From NCBI GenBank assembly GCA_918026815.1, contig CAKJVC010000003.1, positions 186,001 through 250,000 of the forward strand: a stretch of 64,000 bases of DNA, given 5' to 3'. The notes under the pieces were generated by a model that did no database searches, was not told the DNA's origin, and was given only the letters and a program-made list of their open reading frames with translations. Positions 44,070 through 53,690 of the stretch are shown piece by piece. The position numbers and the translations under genes are program-made. This DNA is from Chalara sp. BL73. Taxonomy: Eukaryota; Ascomycota; Leotiomycetes; Helotiales. Every line of letters begins with the position of its first letter. Position 1 is the first letter of the stretch.

Positions 44070-44096
44070 AAAAGGAATAATAATAATAATAATTAT
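44070..44096 (+). repeat. LINE-4 3' tail (AAAAGG(AAT)n)
   Basis: AAAAGGAATAATAATAATAATAATT, the plus-strand equivalent of the tail at 1899-1922. It shows that the solo LTR lies inside LINE-4 and marks the 3' end of that copy. Confidence 0.8.
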
Positions 44097-45664
44097 CACC
44101 CCTTGCTCCTGTATCATGACTTCCGTGCCGTGCCCTGGGCATACCGATTGTTACATAAACTGTAAAAACAAATTTAGGTGCTTTTTTAAATTTTTAAATT
44201 TTTTTATTAATATTATAGCGTTTGAAGTGCGATATTTTTTAAACTTGTGCCAAACTATACTTTGTTGTAAAGATTAAAATGTAAAATACTAAAGTAAAAC
44301 GGCACAAGTCAACTACAATTTAATACAAAAACTAATTTTTACTTTTTTACTACGTCCCGAGTTTTTTACTTATACTTTTTGAACCCCTGGCGACTCCCTA
44401 CATGCCCATACATGCCAAGCCTCAGTGCCTTTACCGAGCCCCCTTCAGTTCCCCTTAACACGTGACATCCTGGCGCCTGACAGAGCCAATTCTGCCATCA
44501 CAACCTTGCACCTCTTCCAACTCGAGGGCTTTTGAACTGGTGAGTTGATATATGTCCATCCTGTTTAAGCCTAGTGTCACTGCTGCAATCGCAGCTCTTT
44601 TTAAGAGAGATACCATGATTGTTGCCTTATAGATGTTGGTGTGTAGAAATAAAACCGCACTGGTAGCGAGTTCTACGAGATGAAGTAGGTTGCGACTTAC
44701 ACGTGGCTGGATTGAGTTAATTCCACGAGGACCACGACAGAATAGGAGAGTATTTAAAGTCTAGAATGTGTTTTCTAGTTCAACTGGAACCAGAATAGGA
44801 CATGAAAGCTTACGCTTTGAGTGAGTATTTAGAGACCAGAAAGAAAGTAACAGAGCGGGAAGTTAATAAAGGCTCACTGCTCCTTGCACCTAAATTTGAC
44901 CTCATCCAGAGTATGGCCTCATGCGAAACTCCTGGTATCTCAAGAAATCAAATACAATAAGCAAACAAAGGCACGGGCATTGGGAAAAAGTGGTATATTT
45001 TGAGAAACAAATAAGTTGTCCAGCGCCTCCGGAAACTCTAATGTATCTTAAAATTATGTATATAAAGCTTACAAGGTAATCATAACATGATAAGTACATG
45101 AAACATGTGTTGACTTATCTAATGGCAAGCACTTTCAGGTTACATCATCAATCATTAAACAAAGCGGTTTTTAGCGGTGAAATACCCGTGGTAAGTTCCT
45201 TAAGCCACCTTATTGCAAAAAGTTGATATTCAGGTACTTCCCATGCATAGATTCTGCAGACCATTAGGGAATCTACTACCATGCTTTGCAAACATTTTAC
45301 CCATTCCTATCGAATTCCATAACGACCCCGCTTGAAGTTCATAACATGGAATTTTAGATTCAAATATTACGCTTGAGTTGCATAATCTCGTTTACTATAT
45401 ATCTCGTGCTCAGAGATCAAGGTAGCACAACGCAACAGAATGTCCGATTCGAACATCAGCACAAACAAACGAATGAAAAGCTTGAAGGCCAGTGAGTATT
45501 ATAGGTTTTACTCCAAAGCAGCCAACTCACCAGTTAGTGGTCATTAAATAGCTGACACCCATTCTTCCTTTTACTTGTTGAAGTTGGACCTGAAAGCAAT
45601 AATTTCTAAGTACTTGGTGGTACTTTTCCATTTGCTTGCTTATCATGCTGAATCTACGGCTCGG
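44097..45664. other. Intergenic, no supported gene
   Basis: Transition from the transposon nest. An AT-rich piece (44,150-44,370) resembles mutated repeat sequence. From 44,380 the composition is normal. No frame with family resemblance or convincing intron signals was found. A short ATG frame at 45,452 with a GTGAGT donor cannot be supported as a gene. Confidence 0.5.
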
Positions 45665-45669
45665 GAGAA

Positions 45670-45957
45670 TGTAACAACTCAAGCTGCACAGGGATCTCGA
45701 TCCGTGGATCTAGGTAGAAGGATGCAAAGGTATGAACAACTATCAATTGTTATAACGAAGAGAACAAACTACAGGCAGAAGAAGGTAAGGAGAGCAGTGC
45801 TTTATATACAGGATGCTGGCCAGGGGCCAGTGTAAGCGAGCCCTGTAGCGTTGGTTGCCAAGCTCTGAGGTGCCGAGCCCTGTGGTAACAGGGGCCAAGC
45901 TTTACCGAGCTCTGCAGTGCTTGGCGCCAAGCTCGAGATAGGGCTAGGGCCGTGACA
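45670..45957 (-). mobile_element. Solo LTR of the Gypsy-288 family, unmutated
   Basis: 288 bp, TGTAACAACTC...GGCCGTGACA, flanked by GAGAA on both sides (45,665-45,669 and 45,958-45,962). It is very similar to the Gypsy-288 LTRs and shows none of their C-to-T decay. It records a full insertion followed by LTR recombination on the gene side of the window. Confidence 0.93.
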
Positions 45958-45962
45958 GAGAA

Positions 45963-46441
45963 CTCCAGCGTGAGATATATGATGCTAGATTTATTAGTCC
46001 AGGCCCAAGAGTCGAGTTGGCAATTGACACTCGAACTCATCTTCATGCTCTTTGAATCTTTAGTTTTTTGTTTCATTAAACCGTTAATACACCGGTAAAT
46101 TTTTTCAAGACCGCACTTTAGTGGGTCTGCTTAGTAGCAAGAGCGTCTCGATGCATAGGAATTTGAGTTCACGCTTTCTTAAAGTTGTCACGACTCAAAA
46201 TCAGCTTGGGAAGAAAAGTCGAAACATCATGAAAGTTTACCTATCTCCTATTTCTTTGACCCAGTACATATGCCCTGAACGAACATATTAATGAAATTGA
46301 GCAAACTTCTCAATAAATTGAACCTACTTTCAAACTCCAGAGTTCTATAATGACTCATAAATTTTTATCCTTTCCTAACCAACAGCTCCGAAGAGCAGCA
46401 CTAACTCTAACCCTATTCCGCATTTCCTCAATTTCTCACTT
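45963..46441. other. Intergenic, 3' side of the secreted-protein gene
   Basis: Nothing recognisable. It contains the probable 3' UTR of the gene that ends at 46,442. Confidence 0.4.
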
Positions 46442-47243
46442 TCAGTTGCTTGGCGGTGTTGTCTTAATTGTGACAGGCACACTGTCCGATTCGGCAGTAC
46501 CATCCTCATTCCACATCAAGGCCCAGATATCCTCGGTATCTGTCTTTTGGGCCCAAAATTGCATCTCATAATCGCTTTCGCTTGCTGCATATGCGACATT
46601 TTTGCCGAAGAACGTAAAGCCGGATGTGACGGCCCCATCAGGTAGCGTTCCGTTAGAGAAGCCGACTTGCGAGTATGACCCAGCTGTGGTGATAATATAC
46701 AAAGTATTTGTGCCGGTAAGAGTCGTGTTTGTGGAGCCTGTACTGGTGTTATTTGCAGTGACGGTCCACGGGGTTGTGGTGTCAGATGAAGCATTGACTA
46801 TAGGACACTCATTGTCAGCTGTGATTTAAATAATGTATGGGATTGAGCCGTGGATATAGTAGTCTAGCAAATGAGTAGAAGGACTTACAAGTAATGTTCG
46901 AAGCAATGCTAACACCAGAGGGGGTAGAAGAGCCGATGTATGCGAAGCCTATATTTTCGTCGGGAGATTATCAGTAAAGTTATTGCAAACTCATGTCTAA
47001 CACAAGTGATAGGGAGCTGTATTGAGAACGGTCCATCGATGAGACCAGGGAAGCGTAGAAGATTGTAATATGTGGCTTACCATCACCATAGAAGATAGTA
47101 GCTCCGCTAATGTTTGTCCCATAAGCGTAAAGGGTGGTGCTGATGGTGTTGGTGGACTGGCGAGCTCTGATAGGAGAAGTCCTAGCCATGGAGAGAGAAA
47201 AGAGGGAAAGGGAGAGAGCGGCGATGAGAGTGAAGGTCACCAT
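46442..47243 (-). CDS. Secreted glycoprotein of unknown function
   Basis: Three exons: 47,243-47,081, 46,948-46,889 and 46,818-46,442. Introns are 132 nt (GTAAGC...ATAG) and 70 nt (GTAAGT...ACAG). The spliced frame is exactly 199 codons plus TGA. The N-terminus MVTFTLIAALSLSLFSLSMA is a clear signal peptide, followed by a short basic stretch (RTSPIRARQ). The mature part is Thr/Ser/Asn-rich with several N-glycosylation sequons (NIS, NIT, NAS, NTS) and a single Cys (DNECPIV). The C-terminal half has alternating hydrophobic residues and Trp (QFWAQK, IWALMWN) suggesting a beta-rich fold. I do not recognise the family. It is divergently arranged with the laccase gene 1.1 kb away. Confidence 0.75.
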
Positions 47244-48369
47244 TTTTTTCTGCTTTCCAAAGCTTGAAGTATAGAGGAGCAAACAGTAGCTGGGGATGGA
47301 AACTCAAGGACGAAGGAAGAGTGTGATGGTGGGGAGCAGAAAACCAAAGGGTAATGAACATCTTTTAAGGGAAAAAGAGCTCTTGCAAGACTTGGGTGTC
47401 CTAGATTAGATTCCTCGACGCGTAGTTCTGGTGATGCTGTGAGCATACTGGTAGGTAAACATCGACGTATTCACACGGAATTGGCGTGCACACTTGTCTG
47501 CCAGCATAATCTTTTTTTTTTGACCAGCACCCTATTGTGGTGTTTGAATAATCAATGCACTTGTTGATTCATGCTCTATTGTCACACAGCCCAATAATCA
47601 AGCTTTCTTGGCTCCACCGAGCGGAGTACAAAACGGGCCGACTTGTGGGTGTGCGTGGAATGCTTAAATGTTCCCCACCAATTTCCTTAACCGGCTACCA
47701 CCATTATTCTGAAACCACCTTTTGTACTTGTATCCTGGGTTGTAAGTACGAAAGACTTCCGTACTAAAGTAGCCTCTAAAACTAGGTATCATAAGCAGGT
47801 TTAGTCCTAGTCCCGCAATACTTATTTTAGTCCCTAATGCGATGTTGGTCAGAGCACATGCCTCTGGCACTTTCCTGTCCACGACATCGAATCGTTTTTT
47901 TAACGAAGAATATGGTAGCGATGTTCGTGGGCGATCAGGCTGAATTACATGCTATTGTTAGATGAATAACTTATTAAGCCTTAGAACGGGGCGCCACAAT
48001 GGAGCCGCATCAAACTCGTACCAAGGAGAGCTCCGTCACTTCATACGCAACTCTCGTATTCTTTCATACTATGGCGCGTCCTTTCCGAGTGCGCAGCTGC
48101 TTGAGACGTTCCTCTACGCGAGGGACAGATGTCGTGTACCTCCACATGATGGCGGATCCGAACTCCAGGGGCATTTCTTCTGCATTAAGGCGTCCTGGAG
48201 AGTAATGAAAAGATCAAGTAGTAAATAGAATGAGCAGGGTCTTTCTAGAGAAATACATATATCCCTCTTGGAGATTTTATCATCATAACTTTGGTTTCCC
48301 TCATTCTCCACCAAACTCATTTCTATATTCGCCATTCGTTTGTTGTATCTAGAAGCTTATACTTGCGTC
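47244..48369. promoter_or_regulatory. Shared upstream region of the secreted-protein gene and the laccase
   Basis: 1.1 kb between two divergent starts. Small frames here (for example 47,962-48,228) show no domain and are not called. No specific regulatory motif could be assigned with confidence. Confidence 0.4.
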
Positions 48370-50330
48370 ATGCATCCCTTTACTTCACTTCTGGTTGCCA
48401 GCTTGGCTCTCTTGAGCCAAGGGGTTGGTGCTGCTCCTAGCTCTTTGCTTTCTAAGCGTTGCACAAACTCAGCAACCGATCGAACTTGCTGGAGTGATAG
48501 TTTCGATATCAGTACTAATTACTATGATGAAGTTCCAGATACTGGAGTTACACGAGAAGTGGGTAGCTTTGATATATTTCTTGAGCCTAGCTAATATTGA
48601 TAGATATGGCTCGAGCTTACCAATACGACTGCTGCACCGGATGGGGTCGAAAGAAACGTCCTTTTAGTAAATGGGACGTTCCCTGGACCTACTATTATTG
48701 CTGATTGGGGAGATAACGTTGGTGAGTTTGCACTTCTGTTATAAAAGAGAATATCTTGCTGATGTTGAAACTTTGTAGTTGTTCATCTTTACAATGGCCT
48801 CGAGAATAACGGCACGGGCCTTCACTTCCATGGTATTCGTCAGAATTATACAAATGAAATGGATGGAGTTCCATCCATAACTCAGTGCCCCGTTGCTCCC
48901 GGGGAGTCTATCACATACACATGGAGAGCTACTCAATATGGTTTGTTCTTCTTTATGTGTAACTGGAAAAGCAGCAGTCAACTGTATGCTTGGCATGGCC
49001 TACCGCTAACACTGAGATAGGCTCAAGTTGGTACCACTCCCACTTTGCTCTTCAAGGTACGTCTTTAATTATATTTTTCACTTTGTAAGGTGCTTACGCG
49101 TTTATAGCATGGGAAGGTGTTCTCGGTGGGATCATTATTAATGGCCCAGCAACGGCCAATTATGATGTCGATCTCGGGAGCCTTTTTCTTAATGACTGGA
49201 CACACGAGACTGTAGATTCATTATACGCGACAGTTGCAGCCAGTGGACCTATTACTTTCGACAATGCACTTATCAATGGCACCAATACATATGAAGATGC
49301 TGGCTCACGATTCGAAGTCGCTTTTACCACAGGCCAGACATATCGCCTTCGTCTAGTTAATGGCGCTATTGATTCTATGTTCAAATTTATGATTGATAAT
49401 CACAACTTGACTGTTATCGCTATGGACTTTGTTCCAATTGTCCCTTATGTCACTGAATTTGTATCTATCGGCATGGGTCAGAGATACGACGTCCTCGTCA
49501 CTGCGGACCAAGCCACAGCTGACTACTGTAAGGTTCAGCCAAATTTATAACATATATACAACACACTGACTTACTTAGGGATAAGAGCAATCCCGCAGAC
49601 ATCTTGCAGTGATAACGATAATGCAGATGATATCAAGGGCATAGTTCGATATGACTCGGCTAGCACTTCCGATCCGACTACCTCGGCATGGACATACACC
49701 GACGACTGTGATGATGAACTCATGTCGAATTTGGTGCCATATCTGGCCCTTGATGCATCGGATGGAACGTTGCTAGAAGACTCTGCCATCACTGTCGGAC
49801 AAAGCGATAACATTTTCAAATGGTTTATGTCTGCTATATCATTCGAAGTTGAATGGGCAAATCCTACTCTTCTCCAAGTATACGAGAACACAACAACTTT
49901 CGACGACGACGATCATGTTATTGAGCTTGCAACAGCGGATGAGTGGGTCTACTTCATTATCGAGACAACTAACACTGTTGCACATCCTATCCATCTTCAT
50001 GGCCACGACTTCTACGTTCTCGCCCAAGGCACTGGTACTTACGCCAGCAGTAATCCGACACTTCAATTGACAAACCCTCCTCGCCGCGATGTCGCCCAGC
50101 TACCTGGCGCCGGCTATGTTGTTATTGCCTTTTATACAGACAACCCAGGTGCCTGGCTTTTACATTGCCACATTGGCTGGCACACGTCTCTGGGTTTCGC
50201 GCTCCAACTTATCGAACGATACGATGAGATTTCTGCAATAACGGATTACGACAGGCTGAACTCTACTTGCGCTGCTTGGGAAAGCTATGCTACTGCTAAT
50301 GGTGTTGTCGAGGACGATTCTGGAGTATAA
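48370..50330 (+). CDS. Laccase (ascomycete multicopper oxidase)
   Basis: Six exons: 48,370-48,558; 48,604-48,721; 48,779-48,940; 49,021-49,056; 49,108-49,527; 49,579-50,330. The five introns are 45-80 nt and all phases agree, giving 558 residues. It starts with a signal peptide (MHPFTSLLVASLALLSQGVGA). The copper ligands are all present: LHFHG (about 119), WYHSHFALQ (about 160), HPIHLHGHDF (about 444) and HCHIGWHTSLGFALQL (about 504), covering the T1, T2 and T3 sites. It ends DSGV, the C-terminal plug of processed ascomycete laccases. It would oxidise phenols outside the cell with reduction of O2 to water. The first intron uses a GTGGGT donor and is the least certain. Upstream in-frame codons to 48,340 lack an ATG. 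Confidence 0.93.
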
Positions 50331-50636
50331 GTCGGGACAAGTTTCCTACTTAGAGATCTTTCATAATTTTCATATCTGTTCATAAACGGGAGAGGGGCGT
50401 CTCGGTAGTGCTGTTTGTTTTTGTTTTTATTTTTAGAGCTGGTTTGTAAAGTGGGAAGGGATGTTGATACATTGTGCGGTGCTGGGCGGATAAGTGTTTA
50501 ACGTAAAACTTACAAGGCTACTTGGTTCGATGACGTTATTGCCGGGAAGCAATGATTCCTGATCTTTCGAGAAGGAAGCTGAACTCAGAGAGGTCTTTAA
50601 TGGCCTGTGTCACATTTTTTTCAACCTCTTCTGAAT
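50331..50636. other. Convergent intergenic region
   Basis: 3' region between the laccase and the decayed gene at 50,637-51,103. A T-rich stretch at 50,410-50,435 may belong to the laccase 3' end. Nothing else seen. Confidence 0.4.
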
Positions 50637-51103
50637 TTATCCCACCATCCATTTCACATCTTGTTTTATCCACGCCTTCTTAGCCTCTCTGACCTTTTCT
50701 TCGTCGGCCTTAACACGACGGTACCTACAGCCCATGTTAGATCCTAGGTGTAGGGCAGCTATAAGGGACTGGTGCACTCACCTTCACTGCTAATTCCCTT
50801 GTACTGTCCTACCTCCGCTGTAAGATAGACACCTATGCCATTTTATTTAGCGCCTTTCGCGAGTTTTGCGTCATAAATAATAGTCTTGGCTTCAGTTGAT
50901 GGTGGCTACCTCAGCCTAGAATGGATGGTGTCAGCCTTGCAACTATTTCTAAGCAGGGAACGCTTAGAAGCAGCCGACCTTGAAACGGTTCTGTAACCAA
51001 AGATTATTTTGTCGTCACGCGCCTCTAATTGAACCGGGTTGGCCAGTGAGGTTGCTACAAGGGCCAGAGCGATGAAGCTAGCAACATTGCTTGAGTAGAT
51101 CAT
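50637..51103 (-). pseudogene. Decayed small secreted protein gene
   Basis: Starts with ATG and a signal peptide (MIYSSNVASFIALALVATSLA) and then DDKIIFGYRTVS. It runs into unrelated codons and a TAG after about 65 residues. Further on, in changed frames, come GIGVYLTAEVGQYKG (preceded by an in-frame TAA near 50,835) and, after a plausible 74-nt intron, VKADEEKVREAKKAWI before a TAA at 50,637. The order GYRTVS / GVYLT / ADEEKV..AKKAW resembles a family of fungal secreted proteins with a predicted ADP-ribosyltransferase-like fold. That link is from memory of the pattern and not verified. At least one frameshift and one stop break it. Confidence 0.55.
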
Positions 51104-51724
51104 TTTGATAGATATGAAGTTAATAGACGCTAAAGGGAATATGGTGGCTGGACAACAGAGAGAAAAGACTGAATGAAAATGATAGGTGCTTAGCTTTGAT
51201 GAATTGTGATATAGAGGGAGATTGGAAGGGGGGTCCAACCTCCCTTTATTATGTGGGTACATCCCGATTTCTCAGTTTCCGAAGCCATCACCAACATCAC
51301 ACAGTCGCCATAGGGATTCATGCTTGGGAGGACTGGTATGCAGATTACTGTAGGCGTAGGTCGGTGTAGTTAGGTCCGATTACTCAATGACTTTATATAT
51401 GCCATATGAAGCTCTTACGTCGGGTCAACCCCTATTAGCTTGCACCTTAGTTTAGCTGAGGTAAGTGATCTCATGCAATAAGCGAAACCCATACAGAAGT
51501 TTGGAACAGACCTTGGAACACTCTTTGTGATGAGGAGTCACGAATAGTAATTTAGTTTCGGCACTCTGCTTTGATTCAGAGGAGGTCTGCGCAAGAGACG
51601 ATACTTGGTCCTCCCATGCATACTCACGCCAAAGCACTCTCCCAGATACTGCTTGATGAATGTCGCGCAGTTGACAATTGAATCAATTCAGTATCTCTCT
51701 TCAATTTCTTGAAGACACCAACAA
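51104..51724. other. Intergenic between two decayed genes
   Basis: Upstream regions of the minus-strand gene at 51,103 and the plus-strand gene at 51,725. No motif recognised. Confidence 0.4.
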
Positions 51725-52890
51725 ATGCGCCAATACATAGCGGCCGCCTTTCTTATAACACTCAATGTCACCCTCGGCACACCTCCACAGCCTTTCCACC
51801 TGATCTTGCCGCTCTTCGCTCGTGATTTATTCGTTATCTCCACCCATCTCGAGGATCGTTAATACAGTAACGGGAAGCATTATATTTCCTCTTTATCCTC
51901 TACATGTATACCAAGTAACACCCGTATTAATGTCAGCTACGTGAAAAAAAATGCCGAGGGTCCCTTGTCTAGTGGTAGTATGACTATCGGCAGCGTTACT
52001 GTACCTTTCCAATTGTTTGTTGAGGAGGACCTACTAGATATAAACGAGTGGACAACCGAAGGCGCAGCTGTCGACGGCATGCTTGGATTCATTTGCAGCG
52101 TTGAAGGATCTGCACTTGGGAACAAGAACTTCGTCCTAAATATGTGGGAGCGTGGCGTTATTGATCAGCCGGTCTTCGAATTATCTTTACTACAAGGAGT
52201 CGACACAGGCGAGGAGTAATTTGGAGAGTAGGCCCTTGGCGGTTCTGCGGACGGAGAGGCAGCTCAAATGATTCCTCTTGCTAACTGCCCTATTGAAATT
52301 TTTATCTGGCCTGACCATATCGGTTATACTTTTGGAACTAATGCTGTGAGGGTTGTTGACATTTATTGCTCAATGTTACGCTCAATAATAACAGCCTTGC
52401 GATCATCGAAACCGAGATGATATGGTTTATACTCCCTGAGACAGTAGTTGGTTATATGGACGCTTTGATGCAAGTGCATGAGATTAAATTTGTGCCCTTC
52501 ATGATCTTTGATTGCAGCATAAGACATTTGCTATCGGTCCTAATTCTTACTCTTTGGCGGAATCGACGTGACGATTTCACCGTGGGCATATACCTACAGG
52601 GATTCAGATGATGAATCAGATTATTGGACCTGTATGAGTTTTCTACTTGATGGGATGGATGGCAATTTGTTTCTTGGGGCAGACTTTCTTACTGGTGTTA
52701 AAATAGTGGTTAATCTGAAAAAAGATTCGATCGGATGTGAGTCACCAACTTTACTTGTGGGAAATGTGCTAACTTTCCACAGTCATTTCGCAGATAGAAC
52801 GGCCTCAAGCGCCGCATTGAGTACAAGGCATAGGAATGGAGAAAGACCAAGCTCATACATCTCTCAAGTATCTGGATTATTTAGATCGTG
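51725..52890 (+). pseudogene. Decayed A1-family aspartic protease gene
   Basis: Collinear pieces of a pepsin-like protease on the plus strand: NVTLGTPPQPFHLIL (from about 51,762), LFVISTHLED, the flap-region equivalent GSMTIGSVTVPFQLFV, DGMLGF, IDQPVFELSLLQGVDTGE, then GGIDVTISPWAYTY and LLDGMDGNLFLGADFLTGVK near 52,640-52,720. The first catalytic motif (DTGSS in the family) reads PLFAR, and the second region reads IFDCSIRH where DSGT/S is expected. Frameshifts occur near 51,860, 52,220 and 52,550, with several stops. It cannot encode an active enzyme. Confidence 0.75.
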
Positions 52891-53376
52891 AATTGATGGG
52901 AATAAGATTCACTTGTACTAAATCAAGCTCTAACCAGACCAAACGTTAACAGCTGCTTTGTAGGTCGAATAAGATACGAGATTACTGGTGTTATGAGAGA
53001 GAAACAGCCGAAGATTGATCTTAGTCGTCAAAAGCGCTCGCCTTGTACCAAGTGTGTAAACATTGATAAAACGCCAGTTCATAAGGTTTTTTGTGTCAAG
53101 CCACATACTACTATTATTATAAAGAATGAAAACTAACGGTAATTATAATTTTATTTGCACATCCAAGTAGAAGAGTTGCAAAATACAAAAGAAATGATCC
53201 ACAGACCTTAGGATGCAACACTCTTTATTCCACTTATTAATAATCCGGCGAAAGAAATAAATCTAACTTATATGCGCGTACTACGTTTCCTATGATCTTC
53301 TCAATGCTTCTAACCGACTGCTTGGGCTGCTTGTTCCTGCCAAAAGCGAGAAAAGATACTGTGGGGTCTGTCGCCT
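52891..53376. other. Gene-poor, no supported feature
   Basis: Moderately AT-rich, with no motif or conserved frame recognised on either strand. Confidence 0.4.
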
Positions 53377-53690
53377 ATGACCGACGGAAAATTCCTGTTG
53401 TATAATCAACGATAAGGCGACAAGAAGGGTTTTTTTTAAAAAGCTTTTGCAAAATAGTAACGAATGCCGTGTTTTTGAGCTGTTTGCCTGGCTCAACTGA
53501 CACCCAGATTTCAGCTTTTAACAATGCAGCAAAAGCGCGCACAACCCAGATTTTGGATTTATCGGTAATAAAGCGAGATTCAGAATTAAAGAAGATTAGC
53601 TGGTAAGGAGCTCGAGGTGGCCTTGGCTTTTTTGCTATTAGACTGTGGGCTGTGTGGGCTGAAGAACGGCGTGTACTATATAGTTGAAAC
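53377..53690 (-). pseudogene. Unrecognised coding remnant
   Basis: The minus-strand frame is open for about 104 codons without an initiating Met. It reads protein-like sequence (FFNSESRFITDKSKIWVVRA; FAALLKAEIWVSVEPGKQ; NPSCRLIVDYTTGIFRRS) and ends at TAG 53,375-53,377. A second protein-like minus-strand stretch (RLTGATDNDPESIIVRWSS) lies upstream at about 53,940-54,200. Both look like pieces of older genes or of one broken gene. I do not recognise either. Confidence 0.4.

Noticed and set aside
45575..45835. ORF overlapping the solo LTR, and its counterpart at 22,675-22,860
   Set aside because: Both are accidental frames in the 288-bp LTR. They end at the same LTR sequence and have no domain.
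47962..48335. Small ORFs between the secreted-protein gene and the laccase
   Set aside because: Overlapping frames on both strands with no domain, no signal peptide and no supporting splice pattern.
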